A stretch of DNA of 64,000 bases from Erythrobasidium yunnanense. Its lineage: Eukaryota; Basidiomycota; Cystobasidiomycetes; Erythrobasidiales; Erythrobasidiaceae. Position 1 is the stretch's first letter. Each line of letters opens with the position of its first letter. Below the pieces are notes generated by a model. That model was not told the DNA's origin, ran no database searches, and saw only the letters and a list, made by a program, of their open reading frames with translations. The translations under genes and the position numbers were made by a program. Shown in pieces: positions 35,678-45,967 of the stretch. The stretch lies in the NCBI GenBank assembly GCA_001600175.1, contig BCJC01000008.1, positions 188,781 to 252,780 on the forward strand. The letters run 5' to 3'.

Positions 35678-36661
35678 TTAGCGCATTTGCAGAAATTCTT
35701 TAGTCCAGACCTGATGGTTGCCGGCTTCAAACCAGGCATCATGGCCAGCCAATGCCATGAAAGCTGTCATTGCATCCAGCTCCCTTCCTCTCCATGTCAA
35801 GCCACGGGCAGAGCACTCGCTGATCGAACCTGAGAGAGTGAAGTCGAAGACAACGAAGTTTGGGTTAAGTGGATCGACGGGCTTCAGCAGCTTCATGTTT
35901 GGGGAATGAATATCGCCATGATATACATCTCTGTTATGGATCTCGATGAATGTTTTGTAGCAGTTCACGTGCTGGTAACTTATTCAGTAGTGCTGTGAAA
36001 CTGGGTTCCAGCATACTACTCACAAAGGCTTCTATCGCCTGAGCGCTGTCGCCAGCCAAACCTTGAGCATATTCTAGACAATCCTTGCCTGTCACGTATT
36101 CCATGAGGTGACCATAGACCTTTGTGCTCCACGGCATATCGAACTAGCGCAAGCATTAGCAGACTGTCTTCTGTAATGTTGTTCCAAACTCGCCTGCATG
36201 GTGCCGTATGACCAGGGAATGATAGAGCCTTGGGCAGAGGCGAGCATCGCGTAGGCATCGCGTTCCACGCCTGCAAACAGCTCTGGAGGCGCATTTGTCG
36301 AGATTTCGAAGTCCGCTCTCGTGGAAGTGGCAGTCCAAGTCTCGCATTCAAAGTAACGTCCCGCAAACAGCTTGATGACAATAGGATAATGTTGACCATT
36401 GATATGAAGGTGGCTCAGCCAGACTTGTGCGAGCTTATCGCAGCCTCTCGAAAGCGCTTTTTCTAGCCGAAATTCCAGATCTTCGTGAACATCTTGCAGA
36501 GGTATCGGAGCTCGCTTCTCGTGCAACACGCCTTCTCCGGTCGCCAGACTTGCCAGATGCTCAGCAGCTTTGCGAATGTCTTCTTTCTTGAATACGAGCC
36601 GCTGGCCAGTATGCGGCAGATCACTGCAGGGAAAGTCTTGGGTCATGGCGACTGCATCCAT
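35678..36661 (-). CDS. Atypical protein-kinase-fold protein
   Basis: A small kinase-like protein in at least three exons. The first ATG in the frame is 36661 (MDAVAMTQDF). The N-lobe has YPIVIKLFAGRYF with a Lys in the usual beta-3 position and GVERDAYAML with a helix-C Glu. A splice leads to STKVYGHLMEYVTGKDCL (hinge). Another splice leads to the catalytic loop NRDVYHGDIHSPNMKLL, where HGD replaces HRD and N binds metal. NFVVFDFTLSGS follows, with the metal-binding Asp of a DFG-like motif. The tail ends WTKEFLQMR. The glycine-rich loop is not obvious. This HGD-type loop is seen in aminoglycoside/choline-kinase-like and fungal small-kinase families; the substrate is unknown. The frame stays open upstream to 36838 without an ATG, so an extra 5' exon is possible. 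Confidence 0.65.
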
Positions 36662-37170
36662 CCCTGGCGTCAGGTCTGAAGACGCAAGACGATGCACAAT
36701 GAGAGATGCGCACAAGAGCTCGCAGACAAATTGGCGCTTCCACAGCTGCGTCCAAGTCAGGCTGGCTGGCGGTCTTCTGCAAGCTGAGGTCGAGCTGGAT
36801 CTTGTCGTTCTAGAACGGATCCAGAAGCCAGCGAGCAATTGAGGTGTCCGTTAAGGTGTATAGTCTTCTCCGGTGCAGCGCAAACCATTGAAAATCCGTA
36901 CATAACTCGTTTTAGCCTGAAAGGTCGTCATGGACGAGAGCAAGAGATCCCTCACCGCGACGAAGCGAAGCAATTCAAGGTGCTGGAGTGTCAAGTCAAG
37001 AGGTAAGAGTAGCATGTCGTAGCCCGAAGCTTGCAAGATGCCTCGAGAAGACATCAGACACAATTCCCGGCGACCTGTGCGCATCTCTTCTGACTGCACC
37101 CAAAGAAGACAGCAAGACAGTCGAGAAGCTTGTACTTCGCGATACTATCTCTGTATCCACTTGCGACTGT
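36662..37170. other. Unassigned stretch between kinase-like and MYND genes
   Basis: About 510 bases on the 5' side of the kinase-like gene. A minus-strand frame (36851-37099, with LLPLDLTLQHLELLRFVAV) and the ATG-less extension to 36838 could be 5' exons of the kinase gene. I could not link them with good splice sites. Otherwise this is promoter sequence. Confidence 0.3.
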
Positions 37171-37966
37171 CTAGTTCTCATCGTGCGCCATCACGAACCG
37201 TCCATTTCGATAAACCGCTTTCATCATACCCTTGTTCAAAACTCGAAGCTTGGCTGCATCCTCATCTCTGATGGCTTTGCAGCGTTCCTTGTGACCAAGC
37301 GTAGTCCATCCCATCTTCTGACACTGACTCGCCGGGAAAAAGGGGCGTATTCAGCAAGAAGACCGCATAAACAGACAGTCTGCCGTATTCTCACCTTCTT
37401 CGAGCAATAGAACTGCACATGACATCCTCCGCAAGCAAGGAAACGCTTGTCTTCGGCTTTGAAGCCTTCCACAGCCTGGCATGGAAAGCATTGATGCACG
37501 ACTTCGGACGACTCGAGGGTTATGTAAACCTTTGGCAGCTCGAATTTCCAGTCGGGAAGAATGCCAGAAGGGTGCTCTTTCACTACAGTGTATGTCTCTG
37601 CTGTTTCTCGCAGGATGCCTTCTCGAACAAGCAGTTCTTTCAGACCAGTGTACTTGGCATAAGCTCCGAGGAACTGGCACATTGATAGTCTCAGCTTGAG
37701 AAGCATTTTATATAAATATAACTTGGCCTTACAGACAGATAGAAGCCCTCCAGTCCATCCTCGGATCGCGAAATGGGTTCCTCGACAGGCCAGTTGATGG
37801 CATATGGCTCGATCTGCACTCCCGTCGAGATATCTACGATTCCCCAACTCGTCGGCTGATAGGTCAATGCAACCTTACGAGGAGGAGCGTTTGGTCTGCC
37901 CGCTACGGGTGGGAGGTCGAAGATTCTGATGCCATTGAGCGAGTGTGTAGCGCTGGAGGTGGACAT
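37171..37966 (-). CDS. MYND zinc-finger protein 1 (short paralog)
   Basis: The start at 37966 (MSTSSATHSLNGIRIFDLPP) leads over an intron after FYLSV to LRLSMCQFLGAYAKYTGLKE. The MYND finger follows, with ligands CFPC, ACGGC, FYCSK, then after an intron KC-QK and GHKERC. This is the C-x2-C...C-x2-C...C-x3-C...H-x3-C pattern of a two-zinc protein-binding MYND module. The tail ends AVYRNGRFVMAHDEN with a stop at 37171-37173. It is about 220 residues. MYND domains bind short Pro-rich partner peptides; the partner here is unknown. It is the head-to-tail neighbour of a second MYND gene with the intron at the same ligand, so the two look like a tandem duplication. Confidence 0.75.
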
Positions 37967-38130
37967 TGCTCACTCGCAAGATCAAGAGTAGGAAGGGAGC
38001 AAAGGCGCAATAGCCCGAATTTGCATAAAGATGTCTAACGCGGTAGATTCGGTAGGTCCGTGCACACACCTCCTATCCGTCTATCCGATCTACTCATAAA
38101 TCTAAGCTCATCTAGGCATGCTCTAATCCT

Positions 38131-40375
38131 CTAATCCCATGCATCAGCTCCTGTCTTTGCATTACTAGCTGTAGCTGTTACTTCTTCTCCCCAGACATTG
38201 TCTGGCTTGGAGCCATTCAAGCCTACGCCTTCGTCGACTTTCGACGCCCAAGCATCTGAAGCGGGTGCAGTAGTAGCGTTCTCGCTTGAGACTGGTGCGG
38301 AAGAGGAACTACCCCAGCCATCCGAAGTGCTCGCTTGAGTCGTTGAAGAAGGGGGTGCACCCCAGGTATCGTTATCCGAAGAAGCGTTGTTATTGCTGTT
38401 ATAAGAGTTCTGACCACCCCAGCCTCCACGATGACCGTCATTGAATGATTGGCCTCCATCATTTCCTCTTCCTCTACCCCTTCCACGGCCTCTGAAGCCT
38501 CCCCAACCACCATCTTGCGTTCCTCTAGGGACGAAATCACCACCTCTCCCTCGTCCTCTACCACCACCACCTCCTCGGAAGTCGCCACCTCTGTAACCTC
38601 GCCCTCCTCTGCCTTCTCCGCCTCTGAATCCTCCTCGACCGCCTCTGAGTGACGGAGCAGCATCGCTTGAGCCCCAGCCACCACTGCTACTGCCTTCTGT
38701 AGCTGATGCATCTCCCCAGCCTTGTGTGGAAAGAGACGGTGCGGAGGTATGAGAAGGAGAAGAGCCTGAACCCCATGCTGAGTTGGCAGAAGGAGCAGAC
38801 GCGCCATTGTTGATAGCAGTGACTGCGTCGTCAGCCCAAGCAGAAGCAGAGCCAGCTGCTGCACCATTTGAAAGACCCGAAGCTGGTACAGGCGTGTCGG
38901 AACCCCAGGCATCGTTCGATGTCGTGATAGATGCTCCTGCCTTGCTAGGCATGGGAGTATCTCCGCCCCAAGGTGCGCTGTTGCGTATCTCTGCTCCAGA
39001 TGCTGGAATAGGTGATGCCCAAGCGGTGCCAACGGAAGCAGAAGCGGTAGGAACAGCGGCTGCAGGCATATCCGATGCTGAAGCGCTGTCAGTTGCTGTT
39101 GAGGCAATGATAGTAGGTGCTACTGCAGAAGACTGAGGAGGAGGGGAGTCCCAGGCATCGTTCTTCCCGTTCTGAGCTTGACCTGCAATAGGGGCAGGAG
39201 TGTCGTTTCCCCAAGAAGCAGCAGCGATAGCAGCAGCCGGAGCAGTGCTCGTCGTTGTATCAGCACCAGCGGGCTCCCAATCCATAGTCTGCTCTTTACC
39301 AGGCGTCTCGGCTCGACCCTCATAAGCAGGTGAAGCAGCAGCAGGAGCAGCAGGGCTGTCTGTTGCAGGGGAATCGTCGATAGCCCAGTAGGTGGATACT
39401 GAGGACCAGTCGCCGAAGAGCGTTGACAGACAATTCAATTTATGATTGTGCGATTCCCAGCCGGTTCGATGGCACTGTTTCCAGGCGTTAACAATCATTG
39501 ATTCTTGAATGTCAAGATTGGCGTACGTACCTCTCTCGAGCAATAGACCTGCTTCTTACATCCTCTACACGGCAAGAATCGCTCAATATCGTTCTTGATT
39601 TCGAGCCTTGTTTTGGATCCATCACTTCTCATCTCCCACTCCGTCTCTCACTTCAAGCATATCGTACATTGTTTTGCTATTTCTAGATTGTCGTCCAGCT
39701 CGATCTGGATACGCGTATAGTCGTGCATTCCTTGTGAAGTAGGGACGTATAGATTGCCTGATAGTGAGATTATGTTCTTGGAAGTGAGAGACTCGCGAAA
39801 TTCGTAATAGTAGTGTGTCGGTCCGTCCGTCTGCGGGAAGCCGAAGATGTTTAGCTTCTCGTTCAAGGAGAGGACGTGATGTTACTCACAGTAAGATAGA
39901 CAGCTGACTGATCTCTCTTCAGCTTATTGATAGGTTCTTCCGAAGCAGGCGTCCATGTCTTTGCCCATGGTTTATCAAACATCCTTCTTCCATCTCTATG
40001 CAAGAAATAGTAATCTCCCCCAGTATCTCTTCCAATAGCAGCTATATGTTTCTCTCTTCTCGCAAACCAGGGATCTTCAGTCTGATAGCTGATAGGACAG
40101 TATGAGGCGAGTGGGAGGAGGAAGACGCGGATGATGGCTTTTGAGAGGAAACGTTCCAGACCATCTTGTTTTGGTTGGATCAAAGAGAGGGAGTCGAGTG
40201 ACATGGGTTGGGCTTGGATGTCTTGATGAGGTGGTTGTTCCTGTTCTTGGTCCTGTTGACTATCATCTGCTGCTGCATCTCCCCAGCTGTCATCGTTATT
40301 GTTTGTGATTGTGATGGGGGTAGGAGCCATAGCTGTGTCTGTGTCTCCCTCGTCATCGCTGCCCCATCCAGGCAT
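38131..40375 (-). CDS. MYND zinc-finger protein 2 with WG-repeat and RGG tail
   Basis: The start at 40375 reads MPGWGSDDEGDTDTA, an acidic head that also holds DDSWGDAA. Then comes a folded region (PWFARREKHIAAIGRDTGGD, HYYYEFRESLTSKNIISL, YTRIQIELDDNLEIAKQ). The MYND finger spans two introns: CTIC, LPCRGC, VYCSREC, then HRTGWESHNHKLNC. The last 450 residues are low-complexity: Ala/Ser/Pro sequence with 11 Trp-Gly dipeptides in settings such as NDAWGSDTP, TQGWGDAS and SDGWGSSS, wrapped around an RGG/RGRG block (38440-38670). WG/GW repeats bind Argonaute pockets in GW182 and plant AGO-hook proteins, and RGG boxes bind RNA. That function is inferred here. Stop at 38131-38133. Opposite-strand open frames over the tail are compositional shadows. 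Confidence 0.75.
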
Positions 40376-40397
40376 GACTGCTGGAAAGTGATTTGAA

Positions 40398-40480
40398 CGA
40401 AAGAAAGAGATGAAAGAGATGAAAGTAATGAAAGAGAAAGAGAAGAAGAGAAGAAGAGAAGAAGAGAAAGAGAGAGGATG
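40398..40480. repeat. GA-rich low-complexity tract (CT-rich on the minus strand)
   Basis: About 80 bases built of GAAA, GAGA and GAAGA units. It lies 20-100 bases upstream of the MYND 2 start and so reads as a long pyrimidine tract in that gene's leader. Such CT tracts are common near transcription starts of highly expressed fungal genes. Confidence 0.75.
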
Positions 40481-40655
40481 AGCTCGTGCTTATTGCTTTG
40501 CCCTTATTATGCTAGTTGAGTTGGAGGTTCAGTCCCGGAAGGTCCGTGCTCCTGTAAAACACAATCAGTCGCGTCGCGTCATATCGGTGACGAAGACATG
40601 AAGAAGAAAGACAGTCATGAAAGAAACGATAGCATGAACACTACCATTTTAAATG

Positions 40656-42585
40656 CTACACTAGTACTCCGAAACGCGCGACACAAAGAGCTTTCTTGCC
40701 GTATCCTTGACTCTCTTCCATATCTTCACCGCCCTCTGTGTCGTCCAAATGAACGACCGAGTACGGTTCCCAGCACCATATCGTACTTCCTTCCTTGATC
40801 TGTGTATGCAGGTCCGCTATGGACGCTGGGATAAACAAGCTCGTATGACCACCAGATTGTCCATCGGGCTGGAGTACAAAGAATGATTTAGGACCTTTGC
40901 TGCATTCAGGCTTTACGTCTGTGTTGGTATCTTCTTCTTCTTTCTTTGTTATAGGGTTGTAAGGACGATGGAGGGATAGAGAGGAAGTAGCTGAGGAAGT
41001 CTTGGCGTGCTGAGCGAGGGAGAAGACTACCAGTCCAGTCGACTGCGTGTCATCGTTCTCTTCTTGTACTTGGTCAATCTGCATCTTCGTCTTGTCATCC
41101 TCATCCTCGATGTCAGGCAGGATTTTACAGTATGTAACTAGCAGCTTCTCCGCTGCTCCAGCAGTAATATACCCTCCTCCCCCTCCACCACTTCCTGTGG
41201 AAGATTCATCTCGGCCTGGACCATTCATGACTAGACTTGGCGGTTTCTCGGATTTAATCTCCAAGATCTTCAATTTTAATAGGGGATTCGTATCGAGCTC
41301 GAGTTGGGAAAGACGAGATTTGGCGCTGTTCTTAGAGGAAGAGGAGGAAGATTGCCGTTTGTGCGAATCGTGGTGCGAGGATAGGATACGAGAAATCTCG
41401 TGAAGCCATAGTGAATGACCCGTCTGCTGGCGCTTAATAAGCTGTGCAGCTCGTTCAGCCAGTCCATTGCTGTATTTATAATCGCCCTCAATCAGCTCCC
41501 GTGCACTCTTCCCGTTCTCCGACATGACAGAAGATGAATTTGGTAGACTCACGGCACCCATCCCCTCCTCTTTTTCCTCGGACTTAATAACTCTAGAATA
41601 TCTTGCTTCTCACTCTTCTCCTCCACGAAGGGTATCATTCGATTCCACGCTGATGGCTTGACATCTTCTTTGCCCTGGGCTGAAGCTTCTTGTTTCTCTG
41701 CTTTCGGAAGGATGGGAACGGTCCAGCCTAGTCCTAGTGCTTGGAGAGGTTTCTTGGTACTGCTAGTGGTGGTGTCGGTCGTGGTTGTCTCTTTGGTAGG
41801 TGAGGAAGAACGCTGTACAGCTTGTCCGCCTAAGCGTTCTCCGATGGCTGATAATCCATTCCTTTTGTTTTGTGCATCCATAGCTGAGTCTGCAGCTTCT
41901 TGCTTTCCACTCTCTTCCTCCTCCTCGTCATCTTGCGGGATCATGCGTTTCTTTCCCCTTGCTTTCTCGCTTAACGGAGTCGTTGTTGAAGCTTGCTTCT
42001 CAGTCGTATGTAATAGTTTCGCGAATGATGTAGGCGGTTTCAGCTTTAGGGGAGTCTTGGACTGTCCTGCTGTCTCGGTTTCGGCGAGGTCATGATTTAG
42101 CCTCGAGCGTTTGGCGAGAGGCGTTGCTGGGTCTTCATCTAGTACAGAATGCGGGTCTTCAGTAAGCAAGGCTCCTAGAAGCGCTAATAAACGAGACCTA
42201 CGGTTCTTGGATACACTCGGCCCGGCGAATGAGCTTTTGAGTGTACTCTTCGTGGGTGCTTTCTTCGCTGGCACAGAGGACAGTCAGTACACCATATCTT
42301 TTGCCATCCTTGCGCTCCTCGACGAAGCAGCATAGCCAGCGTAGTGGGTAATTCGGCTGAAGAAGACTAACGCGAAGCAGCAGCAGGCGATGAAGGAGCC
42401 AGTCCGAATGAAGCTTGGAATGATCTCAGAGCATCGTTTACGCCTTTTGGAGGAGGTAGTCTTGCTGCAGGTCGTTTGACTGGCTTCTTTCGCGCATTGA
42501 TGGGAATAGCAGCTGGCGTGACAGGGTCATCCTGGATGATTGCATCGTCGTCGTCTTCCTCATTGTCATTGCCGTTGTTTCTCAT
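40656..42585 (-). CDS. Putative nuclear orphan protein
   Basis: Not recognised. The ATG at 42585 opens MRNNGNDNEEDDDDAIIQDD. Splicing at 42374/42264 and about 41566/41470 joins three exons, the second junction giving RKKRRGWVP then NGLAERAAQLIKRQQTGHSLW. Likely nuclear signals are KKPVKRP, RGKKRM and PRKKRRG. The middle is Ser/Thr/Glu-rich. The C-terminal third is better ordered: LLKLKILEIKSEKPPSLV, EKLLVTYCKILPDI, GLVVFSLAQHAK, and EGSTIWCWEPYSVVHLDD followed by KALCVARFGVLV. These strand-like blocks could form an OB- or barrel-type fold, possibly in DNA repair or recombination. That is only a guess. Confidence 0.55.
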
Positions 42586-42838
42586 TGAATGTTTGCATAT
42601 GTATTCACTGGTCGTTCTCCGACAAAGGGAGCCGAGCTGGTCATTCTTGGGAAGTTGAGCATTCTTGACTCTGGCCAACTCAGACAATCATCAAGGATTA
42701 TACATCCATCAACATCAACACACCTCCAACATATAACAGCTCGACAGCATCACTCTCAGCCTGAGCCGTGCAGGAATTTGTCACGATTTCACCGCGCGCA
42801 CAGACGCCTTATACACTCTGAAACGCTTGTGAAGAACG
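42586..42838. promoter_or_regulatory. Shared promoter region, nuclear orphan / deacetylase
   Basis: 253 bases between divergent starts, with CA-rich patches (about 42700-42760). No TATA box stands out. Confidence 0.35.
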
Positions 42839-45323
42839 ATGTTTCGCGCTGCTGCCGCTCTGCTACTCGCTGGATCACTCGCTGTCCATGCTCAGATAGC
42901 ACCTGGAACATCAGCTGGCGAAGGAGCAGTCTCTGGACCGACATCGAGCGCAGAGTGCGTCTGAACGATTCTAGAGTGGATCGAAGTGCTATACTGATAC
43001 ATATATATGACCATGTAGAACCGCTGGCTATTCGTGCGATCCCAACACCTGCAGGCTCCCATCATGTCATGTCAGTCTAGCGCCAAACCTCATCCAGTCA
43101 CATCATGAATACTCATACTGTCTTGTCCACGTAGTGCGCATCTACAGACATACCTGGTGGACTAAGCAGAGACGAAACAGCCATGTTCATCAGTCAGTAG
43201 AGAAAAGTCACGTGCGAGTAAAGTGAAAATACTGAATCCCTCTGCTATATTATAGCATGGACGAATGATGATGCTATACAAAGGTGTGTCTACATCCACT
43301 GAAAGTATGCGGGGACGAATCTGACGCGTTCTGTCGATTTAGATATACCATCGAAGCGGTTAATCACTTTCTAGGCAACAGAAGGAATCCGAATGGTAAC
43401 ATACCATTCGTACCTCACAATCCTGCTTAAAAGAGACTGACTGCGGGCTCTTCCTCCTTTCCTCTCTTGTTCGCTGTCCTTCTCTCTCCTCTTGCGTTGG
43501 CACCGTATGCTCCTGCTTCCTCCTCCAGGCTGTCCTGTCAAGAGCACCTACTTCGTATCGCTAAACTTTACCAATCACTCGATGGTCACAGACTGGTATG
43601 TTTCGGGTAACGAGATTGCAGATCACACCATGAGTGAGTTCCGGTTCGATTTGGCTCGATCCGCCTGAAGCAGGCAGTACGGGAGGCAGGCAGAGAGACT
43701 GACCTATGGTTCTGAATATGATGTGCATAGCACACGTTGGAGACGCTCCACAAGATGAAATCAACGGCAACTTGGCCGCCTTGAACGCCTTCTCCGGCAT
43801 CCCTCTGTCAAGCATCACCGGTTTTCGCGCGCCTTACTTGAACTATTCAGTCAACACCCTCCGCCATCTACAAAGCGCCAAATTCGACTATGATTCCTCG
43901 GTCTCGGCAGCGACTTTTCCCAATGCGAGTGCGGGAACATACTCGGATGCATTCTGGCCTTATACACTAGATAATGGACTCGCAAACGACTGTATGTCCG
44001 TAGAAGGGATCTGTAAGGGAGAGCCGAAAATTCCGGGAATGGTGGGTGCCGCCCGCTTTCGACTGCTTGTCACCTACTTTGCTGATAATGGGCTCTTAAA
44101 AACGTCGTATGAAGTGGGAAATACCGATGTATGCTGTGTTCGATGACAATGGCATGCCATACTTGTGCGTTGTCCCTCCATCTCCTTCCTTTCCGAGGGA
44201 GCCCGCGTCGATCCAGGCTGATAACATGGCATAATTCTCGCGATTTGTTGCTATACCATACAGGATGGATGTCTACCTCGAGAATAACGACATGAACACG
44301 GTTCTTCGATGGTATCAAAATACTTTCAACATGCACTACAATGGCAACAGGCAGCCATTCGGTCTCTACCAGCATCCTATTCACCTCGCTATCGGTGAGT
44401 ACAACCTCATTCACCAAGTTAATCGTTACCCCAACTGACTGTCCTATGATATCCAGGCTATCCCGGCTTGAAAGACCCCGACAACGAGCGTCGAATGATC
44501 AACCAGTTCCTAGATTGGGCACAGCAGCAGCAGAACGTCTGGATAGTCACTAATCAACAATTATTGGCGTGGATGAGAAACCCTCTGCCGGTATCGAGGT
44601 TGAATGAGATTCCGGAGTTCCAGTGCCAGACTCCCCAAGTGAATGCTGCCATTTGCAATGGGATGGTGAGATCATACTTTCAGTAGCTAGTAATAAGTCA
44701 TGGCTGATAGGCGAGCGATAGTACCCCAACGAAGTCGGCCTTCTGCAAAACTGCCCCTTCCCAGACTTCCCCTGGAGTAAGCGTATCCCTACTCTCTTAC
44801 CAGGATAGTACTGAGCTTCATATATGTCCAGCGACATGCTACGGCTGCCCAGTCCAGCCTCCGACGCCCGCCAACCCCGTTCCGGCCCAAGTGACTCCCG
44901 CAGATGGAGAGACGCTCCGCTATCGTCTACCTGCGAACTGCTCAACCGCCTTCTGGGAGTAAGTTTGCATATCCTCAGTGAGGGAGGAGTCTGAGCTGAT
45001 GTAGAGCGTGTGATAACAGTCCAGTCGGCAATAAATGTCTCTGCTCAGACTCGACTTGCCAGTTCTCGGACGCTACGAAACCCATCGGAGCTAATGGCGC
45101 GAACGTAAGTACCCTCTTTGCCTCCCTCTCTCCCGACGCCAGTTGATTTGCGTTGCTTATGCAGCTCACCGGAGGCGGTACTGGCTCAGATCCCGCTAGT
45201 CCGACTTCTTCCTTCGTGCCGTTTGGAGGCAGTGGTGCAGCTTCTTCTACTATGGCAATCTCTGCTGGTCTCGTCGGCGCGGCATTCATAGTTTCGGCTC
45301 TCGGCGCTCTGTTCGTCTTCTAG
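42839..45323 (+). CDS. Chitin-deacetylase-like polysaccharide deacetylase, cell-surface
   Basis: A secreted NodB-fold enzyme predicted to remove acetyl groups from chitin. The signal peptide is MFRAAAALLLAGSLAVHAQ. A Cys-rich stretch follows (YSCDPNTCRLPSC). Splicing gives catalytic motif 1 as TWTNDDAIQ, where the usual TFDDG is T-x-DDA. Motif 2 is ADHTMTHVG, the HTxTH metal-binding pair (spliced over 43634/43731). Motif 3 is FRAPYL. Then follow WEIPMYAVFDDN, YLENNDMNTVLRWYQ and QPFGLYQHPIHLAIGY with the late His. A Cys-rich region (CYGCPVQP, CLCSDSTCQFSD) ends in Gly/Ser then a hydrophobic tail (ISAGLVGAAFIVSALGALF), fitting a GPI signal. More than eight short introns. The T-x-DDA form is that of the insect-like CDA branch. 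Stop TAG 45321-45323. Confidence 0.85.
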
Positions 45324-45967
45324 ACGAGCTTTTGACGCGCCAGCAGCGTAACCGGACGCACACATCTTACTCTCCACAATTATGGACACATCGAGCTTGC
45401 TTCCTCTCTTCGCTGGAGACGCCTATTTCCAGATCATTCATGTTACTCGTCTTTACTTCACACATCGTTCCCACCTTCGCACGAAGTATCTCAAGCATTA
45501 CTCGTCACGCAAGGGGTAGTCCCATTCTCCACCTCTCTCTCCCCCTTCGTACCTCGTTCGCATCTAGCACTTGAAGTATGACGATCCCTCATTCAGCTAC
45601 CTTTTCTACCATCTACCTTTCGCAACAACCTATGTCTAGCAAATTTATCTTGGTTATGGCAGAGCCTCGTTAATGCAATATATAGTCGTTTTCTCTTTAT
45701 TGTGCGGACTCCAGAAAGTGCCTGACTGAAAATAGGAGGCGTCACGTTGATCCTTCGGGTTTGCAGTTTCCTCTTGACAGACAGCTTTGTGTTATTCATG
45801 GCTACGTGGTATAGCTCTGTAGATATACTTTGCTCTTGCTTTCTGCCTTCTCGCTGTTTGGCTATTGCGCTGACGCATGGTCCCAAACAAAGGTTAAATC
45901 CTTGAGGAAGCTTGAAACACGCTTCTTGCTTCGACACCACTTACACAACTTGAACGAAAGTGCTGAC
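45324..45967. other. Intergenic region between deacetylase and TPS1
   Basis: 644 bases between same-strand genes, with pyrimidine-rich parts. An in-frame opening from 45830 precedes the TPS1 start but has no family-like residues before 45968. No gene or repeat recognised. Confidence 0.5.

Noticed and set aside
33935-36661. Idea that the nuclease/kinase pair is a mobile element or virus remnant
   Set aside because: No terminal repeats, target-site duplications, reverse transcriptase, integrase, transposase or capsid-like sequence was seen around it.
38223-39107. A 294-codon minus-strand frame overlapping the MYND 2 tail in another phase
   Set aside because: It is a frame-shifted reading of the low-complexity tail. 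Its Leu/Gln/Glu runs come from the repeat codons, and the WG/RGG frame is the one continuous with the MYND finger.
38449-39136. Long plus-strand open frames rich in Ser/Thr or Ala/Glu opposite the MYND 2 tail
   Set aside because: They mirror the Gly/Ser/Trp-rich codons of the minus-strand gene. They have no independent motifs, and the opposite strand has a clear product.
40398-40480. GA-rich tract as part of a CRISPR-like or tandem-repeat array
   Set aside because: Units are irregular and no spacers are present. It is simple low-complexity sequence in a gene leader.
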